A stretch of DNA of 61,190 bases, taken from assembly GCA_004154925.1 (NCBI GenBank), contig QJNS01000356.1, positions 1 through 61,190 on the forward strand, written 5' to 3'. This document shows positions 1 through 12,500 of this stretch, piece by piece. The notes under the pieces are model-generated. The model was given only the letters and a program-made list of their open reading frames with translations, did not search any database and had not been told where the DNA came from. Position 1 is the stretch's first letter. Each line of letters starts with the position of its first letter. Both the position numbers and the translations under genes were made by a program. The stretch comes from Monosporascus cannonballus (Eukaryota; Ascomycota; Sordariomycetes; Xylariales).

Positions 1-1
1 T

Positions 2-88
<87 letters not shown>

Positions 89-90
89 TT
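1..90. repeat. (TTTA)n tetranucleotide microsatellite
   Basis: About 22 uninterrupted copies of TTTA, ending where the sequence changes to TCATTTTTT. The array runs off the left edge, so its true length is unknown. Confidence 0.97.
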
Positions 91-486
91 TCATTTTTTA
101 ATTTTTTAATTTTTTTAGGGTGTAGTAGTGGCTGCGCTTTATGTAAATTGAGACTTTCGGTTTACTGATGCGTTTGACTTCACAATCAAAATACTTCATT
201 ATACTTGAACGTCTTGCTAGGCGCAGTCTGAGGAGCACCGCGTGATGCTGATGTTGTCAGATATAAGGGACATCAGTTGTGTGTGTATTGATGACTAGTT
301 GCAGGTGCTCTAGAACGCGCACTGCACTTTAAGGTGATCTAGTCCCGGAACATATATGTTCCGATCAGAGGGAATCCTCCGTATATGGGGTGCTAGAGCA
401 CCCCCTGCTAGCCGACAGATGTCCAGTTAAAGGAGGTTGAGTCGAAGCAGTGCAACAGGGACAGCAGTGCGTCTGCGCTATGCTAA
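91..486. other. Non-RIPed intergenic segment with two hairpins
   Basis: This stretch has normal base composition, unlike the AT-rich DNA to its right, and no reading frame worth calling. It holds a perfect 16-base palindrome at 347-362 (GGAACATATATGTTCC) and a hairpin at 387-404 with 8-base arms (GGGGTGCT/AGCACCCC). No function is assigned. Confidence 0.6.
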
Positions 487-491
487 CCTAC

Positions 492-909
492 TGTAACGAA
501 CCTGTTATACATCCACCTGGAGGTATGAGCAGTATCCGAAGTGGGGTCTTGATTTGCAGGTAACAATAGGGCGAGAAATGATTCAGTGGTCTGTTCGTTA
601 AAAAGATTTAAAGACTTTTCCCTCAATCAGAGAACGGTACGGTTACCTTTAGACTAAGAGCTTAGATTAATAGCTAAAGAATGAAACTAGGTAGGTGCTA
701 TTTATATAAAAGACCGATTTATTATATATCCCAACTCCCAAAGTGAGTGTATCGTGGATCTATGTGATCTATGTGATCTGGTTAAATCACTTAGATCACT
801 TAGATCACGGAACAAGCCAAGCTTCCCTATCCGGAGTTTAGCCGTGACAGGTCCGCGCTAGGCCTCAAAGGTAGGTTTCTTGGAGGCAGGAACCCTGGTT
901 CCTGTAACA
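492..909 (+). mobile_element. Solo LTR, 418 bp, TSD CCTAC
   Basis: The unit begins TGTAACGAACC and ends GGTTCCTGTAACA, so it has TG...CA ends with short inverted termini. It is flanked by the 5-base direct repeat CCTAC at 487-491 and 910-914, as expected after LTR-retrotransposon integration. No internal retrotransposon sequence is attached, so the simplest reading is a solo LTR left by LTR-LTR recombination. A TATA-like TTTATATAAAAG lies near 701-712. The copy shows little RIP, unlike the elements downstream. The strand is arbitrary because the polarity cannot be fixed from the ends alone. Confidence 0.8.
753..810. repeat. Near-perfect inverted repeat inside the solo LTR
   Basis: The left arm carries tandem GATCTATGT units and the right arm the tandem complement AGATCACTT, so the two arms pair over about 25 bases with a few mismatches around a short TGGTT-type loop. 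It lies downstream of the TATA-like box and would form a hairpin in LTR RNA. Confidence 0.75.
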
Positions 910-914
910 CCTAC

Positions 915-1771
915 CTCATAATTATCGTATATAAACCCGTTTTAATCGGTATAATAATTCTTTTTCCGGGTTTACTTATTTATTTAATTTTAAATTATTA
1001 AAACATTTGCAAAGCTTCGATGTTTATATTAATAACTTTTGAAATATTTAATTAATTAATAATCAATTGCTTATTTTTTTAAGTAAATAAAAAAATATAT
1101 TTTGTAACATTCGAGTTTGTTAATCGATTTTAATGTATTCGGTTTTTAGGTTTTTAATATTTAGCGTTTTGTATTTAATATTTTCTCGTAATTTTATATA
1201 TTATTTAGCAACCACCGCATTTTAGCAAAGTTATAAAATTTAAAAATATTTTTACATTTATTATATAATACATTTAATTTATATTCTTAATTCGTAAATT
1301 AATTTAATTATTGTTAGTATAATATAAATTAACGGTTATAGAGAATTAATATGCAGATTTATATATATTTTATTATTGTAAATATATTAAGAAAATAAAG
1401 CTAATCAAAATAATATCACTTATATTAAGTTGTTAAAATTAATTATAAAATTATATATTTAATTTATTAAGTAAATTTTTCAATAGTTTTGCAAGTCAAA
1501 TAATAAATTCATACCTTATACAATAGAAATCCTGTAAAGTTTTGATATTTAAGATATCTTTTAAATATAATATTTTAAAGAAAAAACTATTAAAGAAAGT
1601 ATTAAAATTTAACATATTTTTACCAAATCCTTATCGTTTAGGTTTTCTAATTTTGCCGCTTATTTATATTAACGTCTTTTATTTTTAAGCTTAATTTTAC
1701 TTTTATTTCTAATAATATTTTTTATTTTCGTATAAATATATATCTGAAACGTTTTTATTGCACGAAAAACC
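915..1771. other. RIP-degraded AT-rich DNA, no identifiable gene
   Basis: The segment is extremely AT-rich, full of TA dinucleotides and stops in all frames. I see no LTR ends or protein motifs, so it is either an old transposon remnant or unidentifiable RIPed DNA. Confidence 0.6.
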
Positions 1772-2048
1772 TAGCACGACCTGATAAGCAACGGCCTCTA
1801 GAAACAGCTGCAATAGAAATAGCCAAGAAGTTCAAATAAGTCAGGTTACGTAATAGATTACTAACTTATTGATGGTAAGCTAGGAAGTCGAATTATTAAT
1901 TTATTAATAATAATTTAGTATGCCGAAAAGATATATATTTTCGCTATTTTTACAATTAAAATAATGTTGTGTTTTAATAAAACTTTATTAATTAAAATAT
2001 TTTTAATATTACAAAACCTAATTTATTATTATTTTTATTATTTACAAT
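1772..2048 (+). repeat. 5' LTR of element B, left part (continues at 9453-9524)
   Basis: It is homologous to the LTR at 28653-28996: both share the order AC-GG-CC start, GTAATAGATTACTAACTTA, then the purine/AT-rich half. The LTR breaks off at the ACAAT target duplication of element C, and its remaining 72 bases (ATTTGTATTAATATAAAC onward) follow C at 9453. The joined length, about 349 bp, fits the family (344-374 bp). Confidence 0.78.
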
Positions 2049-2254
2049 TGTAAAAATACAGCCCCTTTAAGGATAAGGCTGGTAGCCGACCAGCTACCGA
2101 TCAGCTACCGACCTACTTACTAATATAAATCTACCATCTAGCAGCTAATAAAAAATGCCAGATAAAAATAACTTAATATATTTATTTTTTAGAATCTGCT
2201 ATACGATTAGTCGGAGATTACCTTATCCAACTTATAGCTATCCATTATTTTATA
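2049..2254 (+). repeat. 5' LTR of element C
   Basis: It aligns without length change to 9242-9447. Shared blocks include GGTAGCCGACCAGCTACC (GGTAACCGACCAGCCACC on the right) and CTAGCAGCTAATA. Tandem GACCAGCTACC-like units occur at 2079-2110. The differences are mainly transitions. Confidence 0.92.
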
Positions 2255-3530
2255 ATTCTTCCATTTACTATGAAAAATAACGTAATAATTATTAAAAGTA
2301 AAGCTCGCCGATTACAAAACGAACCTAGGTTATTAGTCGAAAAGACCGCCGATCGGAACTTAACCGACGAACGATCGATTACGGTACGGAAATAGGCGAA
2401 AAAGCTTATAACGAAGCCTTAACGGATAAAGGATTATGGTTTCCGGGATTCCGAATTACCTTATATATATAATAAGGATACGTTCTGATAACCGTTAGCT
2501 AAACGGTCGGAAAACGGGTATAATATAACGAATACGTTCCGGAATTTAAAACAAAAAAAAGTTAAACCTTTTAATAATAACCAAATTTTGGAAATTATTT
2601 ATTAATAAAACGAATAATATTTGAAATTATTCCGATAATTAGCCGATAATAAGTAATAATAAAAGTTAAAAAAAAATAAAATTTTATAAATTAATTATAA
2701 TATTGTTATAAAAGTTTAAAGGCGATAAATAAATACCGCGTTATAATTACCTGAAATTTTTCAAATACGCATTAATTAAAAAAAAATTAAATAAAAGCTA
2801 TTACTAAAATTTATGCCGAAAAGCCAGGACGAAATATCTTTACTTATATCTAATAGGCTATAGGCTATATAAACGTTTTTATTATAAACGTTTAATTATT
2901 TTAATTACGAAAAAAAATAAAAATAAAATATTTATAGATTTTTATTAGGAAAAATTACGTAAATCCTAATTTTCTTAATAAGAAATATAAGAAATAATTT
3001 ATGGAATTACGATAATAATTCAATTAATTGTTATTAAACTTTTACGTTAAATAAAGGCTCTTATTTTATAAAATAAAGCTTACGAACGTTTTTAACCTGG
3101 AAAACGATTAAAATAATAAATATTTTGCTTTTAATTATTTTTATAAATTAATACCAGGGTAACGAAATACCATATTACGGAAAAACGTTAAGCTAAAATA
3201 AGTTAATAACGTAATAAATAAGGTAAAACGTTATTAGGACGCCTAAAAAAAGGCGAAGGAAAATTAATTATTTTCCGTTAAAGGTATTAATAAAAATAAA
3301 TAATTTTATTTTAACGCCTTTAGAAAAAAAGATCCTTAAAGCAAATCAAAAGCGCCGCGCGGAAATAATGGGGATTACGGGCGTTTTTATATTCGGAAGG
3401 CAAATAATCGCCGATTTAATTCCGATCGGAACAAATCCGTACGACTTAATACCCTTAATTTTTATAAAGGCTTATTTAAGTATTATAACTATGGGAAATT
3501 AGGTTATAAAAATGTAAATTACAAATCAAA
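2255..3530 (+). pseudogene. Degenerate gag of element C, zinc knuckle at 3481-3522
   Basis: The gag region of a Ty3/gypsy element normally encodes the nucleocapsid that packages element RNA. All frames here are broken. The clearest relic is at 3481-3522, which reads YYNYGKLGYKNVNY. This fits CX2CX4HX4C exactly if the three Cys codons (TGT/TGC to TAT/TAC) and the His codon (CAT to TAT) were changed by RIP. Identifying this as gag also fits its place between the 5' LTR and the RT. The 5' boundary of gag was not determined. Confidence 0.7.
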
Positions 3531-4224
3531 AAAAAATACGAAAACTTTATTATCCCGGTTATACGGAAACCGATTTCCGAAAGCCGTATAAAACGTTATA
3601 ATATATGACGATAAATTAAATTAACTTTTAGACGTAAACCTAAAAAGGAGCCGGAATAAGCATATATGTCTAATTTATTTCGGCTAATAACTGCAAAACG
3701 GTCAAAATAAAGCCGCCCTTTAAAAGGAAGGTATTTATTAAGAAAAATACGGGGGACGTAACGGTATAAATAAATATGAATATCAGAACATAAGTAAATA
3801 CTATAAGCAGAAAGTTAACGAAAAAACTTAACCTTTAATTAATTTCCGTAAATATTCTGGGCCTTATCGGTATTAACGGCGCATATATTAAATGTTATAA
3901 AGCTTACGAAATTTTTGTTAATATAATAAATAATAATAGGAACGAACGAAAATTTAAGTAAATTTATTTTATAATATGCCGTAATCGAAATGCGCCCGAT
4001 TTTTTATTATCCAGATTCGAAATAGGTAAATTAAAAATTTTGTTTAATATAATTATATATTAATAATTATACGGATTATTATAAAGGGTTAATAAATAAA
4101 AAATCGTAAACCTAATATTTTCCGATAAGCAAATTTATATTGTTAATTTAATAAGTTTAGCCGAAAAGCTAAATATCCCGGAATTTAAGAAATAACAGAA
4201 ATAAAGAATAACCGATTTCTTTAT

Positions 4225-7200
4225 ATGCTTAAAAACTTTCCGGCGAATATATTCCGAAAAAATAGCGAAAAAGATATTTTAGTTATTAAGGGCAAAATAT
4301 ATAATAAATTTGATTTTAGGGAAAGCGCCCTTATTTGGCTTAATTTATTTTATTTCGAAAACTTAAAGGAAAATATTCGAAAAATATATTTGAAAAAAAT
4401 TAAAAATAAGCCGGATATGTTATTCGAAAACGAACGTAAAAATATTAATATTATTTATGCTTAAGAAAAATAACAATTTTCGATTATACGTTAATTATAA
4501 GAAATTAAATTGGGTAATAATAAAAAACCGATACTTTTTACCTTTAATCTTAAAAATAATAAATCGTTTAGGATTAATTAAAGTATTTTCGAAAATTAAT
4601 TTTAAGGATATTTATTATTATATCAAAATTAAAAAGGATAATTAATAAAAAATTGCTTTCCGAACGTAATATAGGTAATTTAAATATATGGTTATATTAT
4701 TTGATTTTATTAATATGTTAATTACGTTTTAAACCTATATATAAAAGGTATTAATTAAATTAATTAATTATATATGCATAATATATTTAAATAATGTAAG
4801 TATTTATTCGGATAACGAAAAGAAATATGCGAAATATTTCTAATTAATTTATAAACGGTTATTATAATATTAATTATTTACCAAAACGTTTATATACGAA
4901 TTTTTTAAAAAAAAGATAAAGTTTTTAAGATTTATAATTAATATCGACGGTTTGGAAATAAACCGCCGATAGATTAATATTATTAAAATATGGCTAAAGC
5001 CAAAATTAATTTATAATATTTAAGTATTTTTAGAATTTGCAAACTTTTATTAGAAATTTATCGTTTATTATTTGCGTATTATCGAACTTATTATTAAGTT
5101 TTTAAAAAAGGCATAAAATAAAGGAAAAATAACAAAATTCCGGTAGCCCGAAAAAGCTAAAAGAATGTTCCGAAATTTAAAAAATGCCTTTTAATTAACG
5201 ATTATTTTCCGATATTAGGATAACGTCAAAAATACCAAAATTAAAACAGATATCTTGGTAAAAGCTATATTAAGGATATTTTTATAAAAATACGGAAAAT
5301 ATTGGCGTTTAATTGCATATTAGTTACGAAAATTAAGTTCAACCGAAAAACGGTAAGTTATAAAGTAATAAGAACTATTGGCAATTATAAAAAGCCTAAA
5401 ATATTAACAGTAATACTTTAAAGGTACGGAAAAAATTTTCTAATATTTACTGATTATATAACGCTAAAAGATATAATAAAGGCGCCGGCGCGTAATTTTA
5501 AAGGAGGTTAATCCGATAGGTTTATTATCTTACGTAATTTGATTTTAAGATTTAATATTAACCGGGCGCCGTTAACCCGGCAGATAGATTATTTAAACGC
5601 CCGGATTATATATTAAGGGAAATTACATATAAAAACGTAATTTTTACGTTATTTAAAAAATTCGGATTTACGAATAATATGCCGGAAAACGTACGAAAAA
5701 CGGTTATAAATATATAACGCGACTTAAAGTATTATAAAAAAGTAAAAGGCCTTATAAAAGTAACGCAAAATTCGTTCGTTATAAAATTTTTAAACAGATT
5801 TTAGGTAATAAAAGCTTAAATAATTATTATCCGCATAAAAAAAGTAAAAAACTTTTATTATTTAATTATAAAAATTTTCAAAAGAAAAAGAAAAATAAGG
5901 AATTATATATCTGCCAAATCCATTACTTATAAATAATAATATAAATACGAATTATAATAATAATACGATTAGTAATTAAATAATAGCAACCGCAAATTAT
6001 AACCGTATTATAATTGAACTTTAAGGAATTTAAGAAAAATAAAATTAATACTAAAGTTATTATTTATAATTAATACATTTTACGTTTTTTAATAAAAAAG
6101 TTATTTAAAAACGAAACGGTACTTTAGGCGAAAGTTTCTTAATAATTTTACGATTAAGTTCGAAAATTATAAATTAAGAATTTAAATATTATAAAATTAA
6201 TATAAATAATTAAACGCCAAGCCGGAATAAAAAAAGATATTTCCTGGATTTAAATAAGGTTTTATATTATCGGGATAAATTCGTAATTTCGTTATAAGGC
6301 GCTTTACGGAAATAATTAATTAATTAATTTTATGATAATTTAAGGCCAAAATATATAAGATATATCCGTATATTGGAATTAATAACCAAAAAGTTTTATT
6401 AAGAAAATATGGCGAATAATATTCGAAAATATAGTAAGTAATATCCGAATTATTAAAGTATAATAAAGTTATGTTATAAACTATATAAATAATTATAGCT
6501 TTTGCCGTTACTTAAATAACTTTTTTAAAAAATTTCGTTAAATTTTATTATGGGATTTCTTAAAAGCTTAGGTTTAAATAGGTTAAAGTACGACGTAATC
6601 CTGGTAATCGTCGACCGCTTTACGAAATTGAAATTATTTATCTTTACGGTTAAAACCTTAATTATAGCCGAATTGGCCAAATTATTTTATAACGAAATTA
6701 AGTACAAATTCGATATATTAATCGAAATTATTAACGATAAAGATAAGTTATTAATAAATTAATTCTAGGTGGAATTTTGTAAAAAACGAAAAATAAAACG
6801 GCAAATATCGACCGTTTATTATCCGTAAATCGATAAATAAACGGAACGTATTTATTAAATGTTAAAATATTATTTTTATAATTACGTTAATAAGTATTAA
6901 AATAATTAAATAAAATTATTACGAAATACGGAATTTATATATAATAATATGTAAAATACGTTTATCGGATGTTTTCCGTTCGAAACTATATATAAGTATT
7001 ATTAAAAAATAATAAAATATTTTTTATAAAGATTTAAAGGATAAATATAAAAAATTAAACAATATTTCGAAAAAATAACGGTTATTTATTAAGTAATATA
7101 TAAATATTAGGAAAAAATAACGATAATTTAAAAAAAGTATTATAATTAACATTATACGTTTATAAAATTTTAATTAAAATAATAAATAAGTTTATCGATT

Positions 7201-7571
7201 AAAAATTTTAAATTTAAAAATAAAAAATTCGTATTTATTTATATCCGAATTATAATTAAGGAATAAATAAGTTTTTAAATATATAAAATAATTTTTCTTG
7301 TTAAATATTAATAGATATATAATATATTTTTAATATTTTTGCTAAAACCGTAATATAACCGGGAACAGGGCAATATTTAAATAACGTTACCGAACTTAAT
7401 AAAAAATAAGAAAAATAAATAATAAAAGATATTATCTGTTACCGAAATAACCGGAGGTAATACAAATATTTAATTAAATAAAAAGGCTGGCCTACCAAGT
7501 ACAATACGTAAAAATTTCGAAAACAGCTTAAGTACGCGCTTAAGATATTATAATATTACGAAAAAAAATAA
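4225..7571 (+). pseudogene. Degenerate pol of element C (RT, RNase H, integrase, chromodomain)
   Basis: This is the relic of a Ty3/gypsy polyprotein that would reverse-transcribe and integrate the element. The RT is visible at 4457-4645 (FRLYVNYKKLN, NRYFLPLI, KVFSKINFKDIYYYIKIK); the YLDD catalytic box has become YLNN near 4787-4797 (GAT to AAT). The integrase core is at 6550-6762 (DVILVIVDRFTKL) and continues to about 6990. A chromodomain follows at 7461-7571: YLIK*KGWPTKYNT*K, where both stops are former Trp codons. The chromodomain places the element among chromoviruses, whose integrase tail is thought to guide insertion into heterochromatin. Every domain holds stops and lost catalytic residues. 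Confidence 0.9.
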
Positions 7572-8159
7572 ATATATATATAGAAAATAAAACGGTTTAA
7601 AAACTGTAAGATAATAATAACTTAATCGGAAATTAAATGCTTAATAATTACAAATATTATAAAAAATAATTTTAAATAAAATTAAAATATTAATATTAAA
7701 ATATTATTTAATTATATAATTACTTTTAAGCTTTTGGCAAATAATTACCTTATCGTATATCGATCGAAAACCTATAAGCGATATAAAAAAGTTAAATTTT
7801 TATTTCGAAAATAAGATTTTACGTTTAATTATTAAATTTTATATTAATTAACGCTTAATAAATAAATTAAAAAATTTAATATAAGAATATCGAAAAATAA
7901 ATAAAAAATATATGATAGCAAAAAATAAATACGTTTATTAAATTTATTAGGCGTAAAACCTAAAAGGAATTTAAAACCGTTTTATTTTTTACGAAAAATA
8001 AAGCCTAAATAACCGGAATATAATTTATTATTAATCGGAAATAAGGCGTTATCCTTAAAGCGCTTAATATACTTAGGTTTAGTAATAATTTTACTGGGTA
8101 AAACCGTTTTTTAATTATAATTTTTAATAAGTATTAAAATTTCGTTAAAATATTGGAAA

Positions 8160-9065
8160 ACGGGCGGAAAATACTTATAGGCGGAGAACATAACAGCATA
8201 ACGGCTTTCGAAAATTGCCTTATTTATGGGAGTACCTTAAAATTATGCCTAATCGGAAATTAATTGCGAAATAATAAGAAAAGAACCGTAATATTTATAA
8301 AAAAAACCTAAATTTATAAATTTATAAAACGGCGTTAAAATTAAATTTTCGTAATTATAACGGATAATTAAAAATTGATCTTAATTGCATTAAAAAAACG
8401 CTATTCCTTAATAATAACCGCGTTAAGGGTAAACTTAATTTCGTAAAGGACGTCGAATCGACGATCGACCATAACCACGTCGGAACGCTTATATTAGGTA
8501 CCCGTAATACGAGTTTTTTCGAACTCGTTAATTAATTTTTAGTTATTGGTACCGAATTAAGAAATTATTTAGGTGGTATTTTTAAAAATGATCGGAATAT
8601 GAATAAAAATTAAATAAAGATATTAATAATATTAAAAATAATTATTTACCGCGCGAAAAATTTTATAATAATAATTAGTTACGACGTAATTTAAGGCGCC
8701 CGGAACCTGAACGTAAACCGTACGGTAATCGAAATAACGTTATATTACGTAAATATAATACGGCTTATTGCCGCCCGTAATATAATTAATATTTATCTTA
8801 TTATTAGCATTAAAAAGATAACGTTAAAAGAAATCCCAGTCCTTTTTAATATCAAAATATTATTTTTTTTAGAATTTCTTACAAAAAAAAGATATGACGA
8901 ACGGAAATAATACGTAAAATAAACGGAAAAGGCAAAATAAAAATAAAAAAAAACGGAAAACCGAATAAAACGCATATGTAAAAAGAATAAAAATAAAAGT
9001 ACGAAAAGGAAAAAAGAAAAAAAGGTAAATAAGATAAAGTTAAAAATAAATTATAATAAGGAATT
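8160..9065 (+). pseudogene. Possible extra sense ORF between pol and 3' LTR of C
   Basis: I do not recognise this. Between the chromodomain and the 3' LTR lies about 1.7 kb, more than a simple gypsy element needs. A plus-strand frame from about 8355 to 8920 has clearly fewer stops than the neighbouring frames, and those it has read as former CAA. It ends in a lysine/glutamate/glutamine-rich tail near 8885-9065. The opposite strand gives Phe/Tyr-rich frames at 8793-9076, which look like shadows of this basic tail. Upstream of about 8350 the frame is uncertain. It could be an accessory gene, a captured host fragment or a composition artefact. Confidence 0.35.
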
Positions 9066-9224
9066 AGGCGGAACATAATTAATTACATAATATAATATGT
9101 ATTAATTATTACGGTAATTATTTACAATATAATATAACGGTAAATTATCGGCAAGTATACGTAACCAGATTTGCGAAATATGTTATATCAAATAAATAAT
9201 AATATTATTAAGGATTAATAACTT

Positions 9225-9234
9225 AAAAAAAGGG
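9225..9234 (+). other. Probable polypurine tract of element C
   Basis: AAAAAAAGGG lies just upstream of the 3' LTR (9242), where the plus-strand primer of an LTR retrotransposon is expected. The gap to the LTR is slightly longer than usual. Confidence 0.45.
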
Positions 9235-9241
9235 AAATAAT

Positions 9242-9447
9242 TATAAAAATATAGCCCTTATAAAAATAAGTCTGGTAACCGACCAGCCACCGATCAGCCA
9301 TTAACCTATTTACTAATATAAATCCATTATCTAGCAGCTAATAGGAAATGCTAGATGGAAGTAACCTAATATATTTACTTTTTGAAATTTGTTTTACGAC
9401 TGGTTGGAGATCACCTTACCTAGTTCACAGCTATCTATTATCTTATA
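9242..9447 (+). repeat. 3' LTR of element C
   Basis: It is the same length as the 5' LTR (206 bp) and collinear with it. The terminal TGT has become TAT and the terminal ACA has become ATA, both RIP-type changes. It is followed at once by the target duplication ACAAT (9448-9452). Confidence 0.92.
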
Positions 9448-9524
9448 ACAATTTTATAATATTTGTATTAATATAAACATATATAATTTAAGTTTAATAA
9501 TTAATTGTATAATTAGCTGTTATA

Positions 9525-12500
9525 AGTTATAGTTTTTTTTAAAAATATTAATACATTTTAGATAATATTTTTTTAATTTAAATATCTATTAATGTTTAAG
9601 TGTTTTTTATTATTACATAATTTTAGGCCAAAATTGAGAAAATTGAGAAAATTGAAAAATAAGTTTAATAATTTACAAACTAGATAACGGTTATTTTAAT
9701 TCGTATTATTACATTATGGTATAAAGCTAAAAGGCCTGAACTTTGCGATAAAAAAAGTTTAAATTCTTTTATTTCAGTACGTATATATATTCGTCCTTAA
9801 AGTTTAAATAAATTTATTGATAAAACATTCTTTATAATACTTTTCTCTATTTGAATATTTTGAATTAATTTAAGCTAATACTACGAGATTATCTAGAAAA
9901 GGTTAAATTTAATTAAGAAAACAATTGTTGAGCTTTTTTTTCGATTATAAGAATTTTTTTTAAAAAAGGATTAAAAATTGAATTTAAAAAGTCTAATTAA
10001 AAAACGAATAACGATATAACACATTTCGCAGCTATAATAAAAAGCAAATTTCGTAATATATCATTAGTTTCAAAATTTTTATAGTTAAAGTAAAATAAAT
10101 CGACGATAAAAGTAATAAATTAATCGATATATTGTATAAAACAGTAAAAAACTAATATTAAAAATAGAACTATTAAGTTTTTAAAACTTTGAGTTTAAAT
10201 TAATATATTGTCAATGTATTTAAAATTAATAATAAATTATACGAAGACTGTAAAAAAGAATATTATTTTTTAAATATAGAAATTAATCGATTAACTAAAA
10301 TTAAACCAATATATTATTTATTTCTTATAATATAATGCTAAAATCTATAGAAATCGAAACGGTTTAATATAAAAATAAAAACTAGCTTAAATATTATCAT
10401 TATAGTAAAATAAGATATTATCAATGTATTTGTAAAAACCTACGGCCATAACCCAATTAAACCTCCGCTTTAAAAGAATAACTAACTAGTCTAGACGAAA
10501 AATTATTTAATATACATATATAAAATATTAATACTATTCGAACTTAATATAAACTAAAGCTATTATACTAAAATATTTAATGAGAAATATAAAAATTGTA
10601 AAATTAGTCTAAAAAAGGTTTAAAGAATAACAAAATACGTTAAAGAATAACTAAAAAAATATTGGAAATAAATCAAAATTATTGTCCTGAAATTGTAAAC
10701 CGTTACGGCCGAATATATGTCGTGTATTGCAAATAGCGGAAATATTTATTACATAATAAATAAAAAGAATTATTGATTAACGCATTTATATATATAAATA
10801 TATATAATTTTGATTTTCTTAATTAAACTCTAACAAACAATGTAAATAAAAAATAATATTAATATTTTCTAATTATTACCCTTTAAAATAATATCGATAA
10901 CTAAAAAACTTTATAAAGTTAACTAAAAACAGTAATATTGATAAAAAACTCGATGTATTTTTTTAAATTAATATAATTATTAATTCTTAAATATATTACT
11001 TCAAAAAACTATAAAAAACATTATTAAAAATTATTACGAACCTTTAGTTTTAATTAGTATTTATTATAAACTTTTTAAAAAAAGAAACGTTAAAAACGTT
11101 TCATAAAACATAATATATTATACGAAAAGTTATTTCATTAAATAAGGTAAAAACTTTTAAAAAAGTTGAAAATGACTAAGATAAGTAAGAGAATAAGCAC
11201 GAATATAAACTCGACAAATATAATATTTTAAGGTATTATACGGAACGTATAAATAAAATCAGATAAATTCGAAAAAGGTTTAAAAGAAAAATTACTTATA
11301 AAAAAGCTATAAAATAACGAAATTCTAAAAGATTAAGAAAAACTTTTAAAAACGGTTTTAAAGAGAATAATAAGAATTATTAATAAATTTATTACTTTAG
11401 ATATACGAATCGAAATATTTTAGTATACCGTAATAGTAAATTACGAATTTTTGGGCGGAAATTTTAGTACGTTGAATATTATTAATAAGTTAAAATTATT
11501 CTAAACATGTACATTAAAAGTTTATATAATTACGAAAACCGAAAATTAAGATTTCGCTAATGATAACCAAAATATTTAACGCAAAATTTATTATTTACAA
11601 ATATTTATTTAAAAATAGTACTAAATAATGCGTTACAATATGCTTTTAATTGAAAACTATAATATAATTTTAAAATTATTATAAAAAAATTAATATAAGA
11701 CTTTAATTAACGAAAGAATTAAATAAGTAAGATTCGTTTCGTATTACGTTAATCAAGAAAAAAAATCAAAATTTTAAGATTTAATCAGAAATGGCGGCAA
11801 ATATAAATATAAAGATATAATAAATACTATATTACAAAAATAAAATGAAACAACTATTAAAGAAATATACGATATATCGTCTTTATTATTAAAATAATAT
11901 TTAAATAAATAAATAACGACTTAAAATGACAACTTTGAAAAATTTAAACCTTAATTCATATATTATTATAATTTTATTAAAATATAGCAAATAAAATTAC
12001 CTAATAGTTTTAAAGAAAAATTTATTTACAAATTTTTACGTTATATATAACCTTAACAAAAACGAATTATGTACGTTTATATAATATTTAGAAAATCGAT
12101 TATAAAAGAGATAAATTCAATTTTCGAAATTATTCGTGAAATACGTTATATTATTTGTACTTAAAAATGATACCTTGCGGTTGAAAGTTAATTATCATTA
12201 ATTAAAACCACTAGTATTAAAAAGCGAATTTTACTATTTTTAATTATTAAAATAAAGCTCGATATTACAGAAATAGATAGCGTATAATATTCGATTTTTA
12301 CAAAAATATACACTTATTAAAATAAAAGAAAAATATATATAAAAACGCATTTTTCAAGTAAAATACGAATTATTTAAATATATGGTTATATTAATAGGAT
12401 ATGTAAACGTGGTAATATTTTTTAACGAATAATAAATTATATGTTGTGAAAATATTTTAACATGTTTATTTTTTATTTCCTTAATACTCTATTTATTTAT

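Larger units (their letters stand above)
2049..9447 (+). mobile_element. Chromovirus C (Ty3/gypsy), complete but RIPed, nested in B
   Basis: The structure is complete: two 206-bp LTRs (2049-2254 and 9242-9447), gag zinc knuckle, reverse transcriptase, integrase core and integrase chromodomain, all in order on the plus strand. The total length is 7399 bp. The 5-base target duplication ACAAT is present at 2044-2048 and 9448-9452. The LTR ends read TGT...ATA and TAT...ATA, i.e. TGT...ACA after RIP. Stops in pol fall at former Gln or Trp codons, as expected of C-to-T and G-to-A change. It cannot encode working protein. Confidence 0.92.

Noticed and set aside
2255..2275. tRNA primer-binding site after the 5' LTR of element C
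   Set aside because: No convincing TGG-initiated complement of a tRNA 3' end is left; RIP has changed the bases too much to name a primer.
8793..9076. Minus-strand Phe/Tyr-rich frames in element C that look like a multi-span membrane protein
   Set aside because: They are the mirror image of a lysine-rich plus-strand stretch (AAA/AAG read backwards gives TTT/CTT). AT-rich RIPed DNA produces such frames readily.
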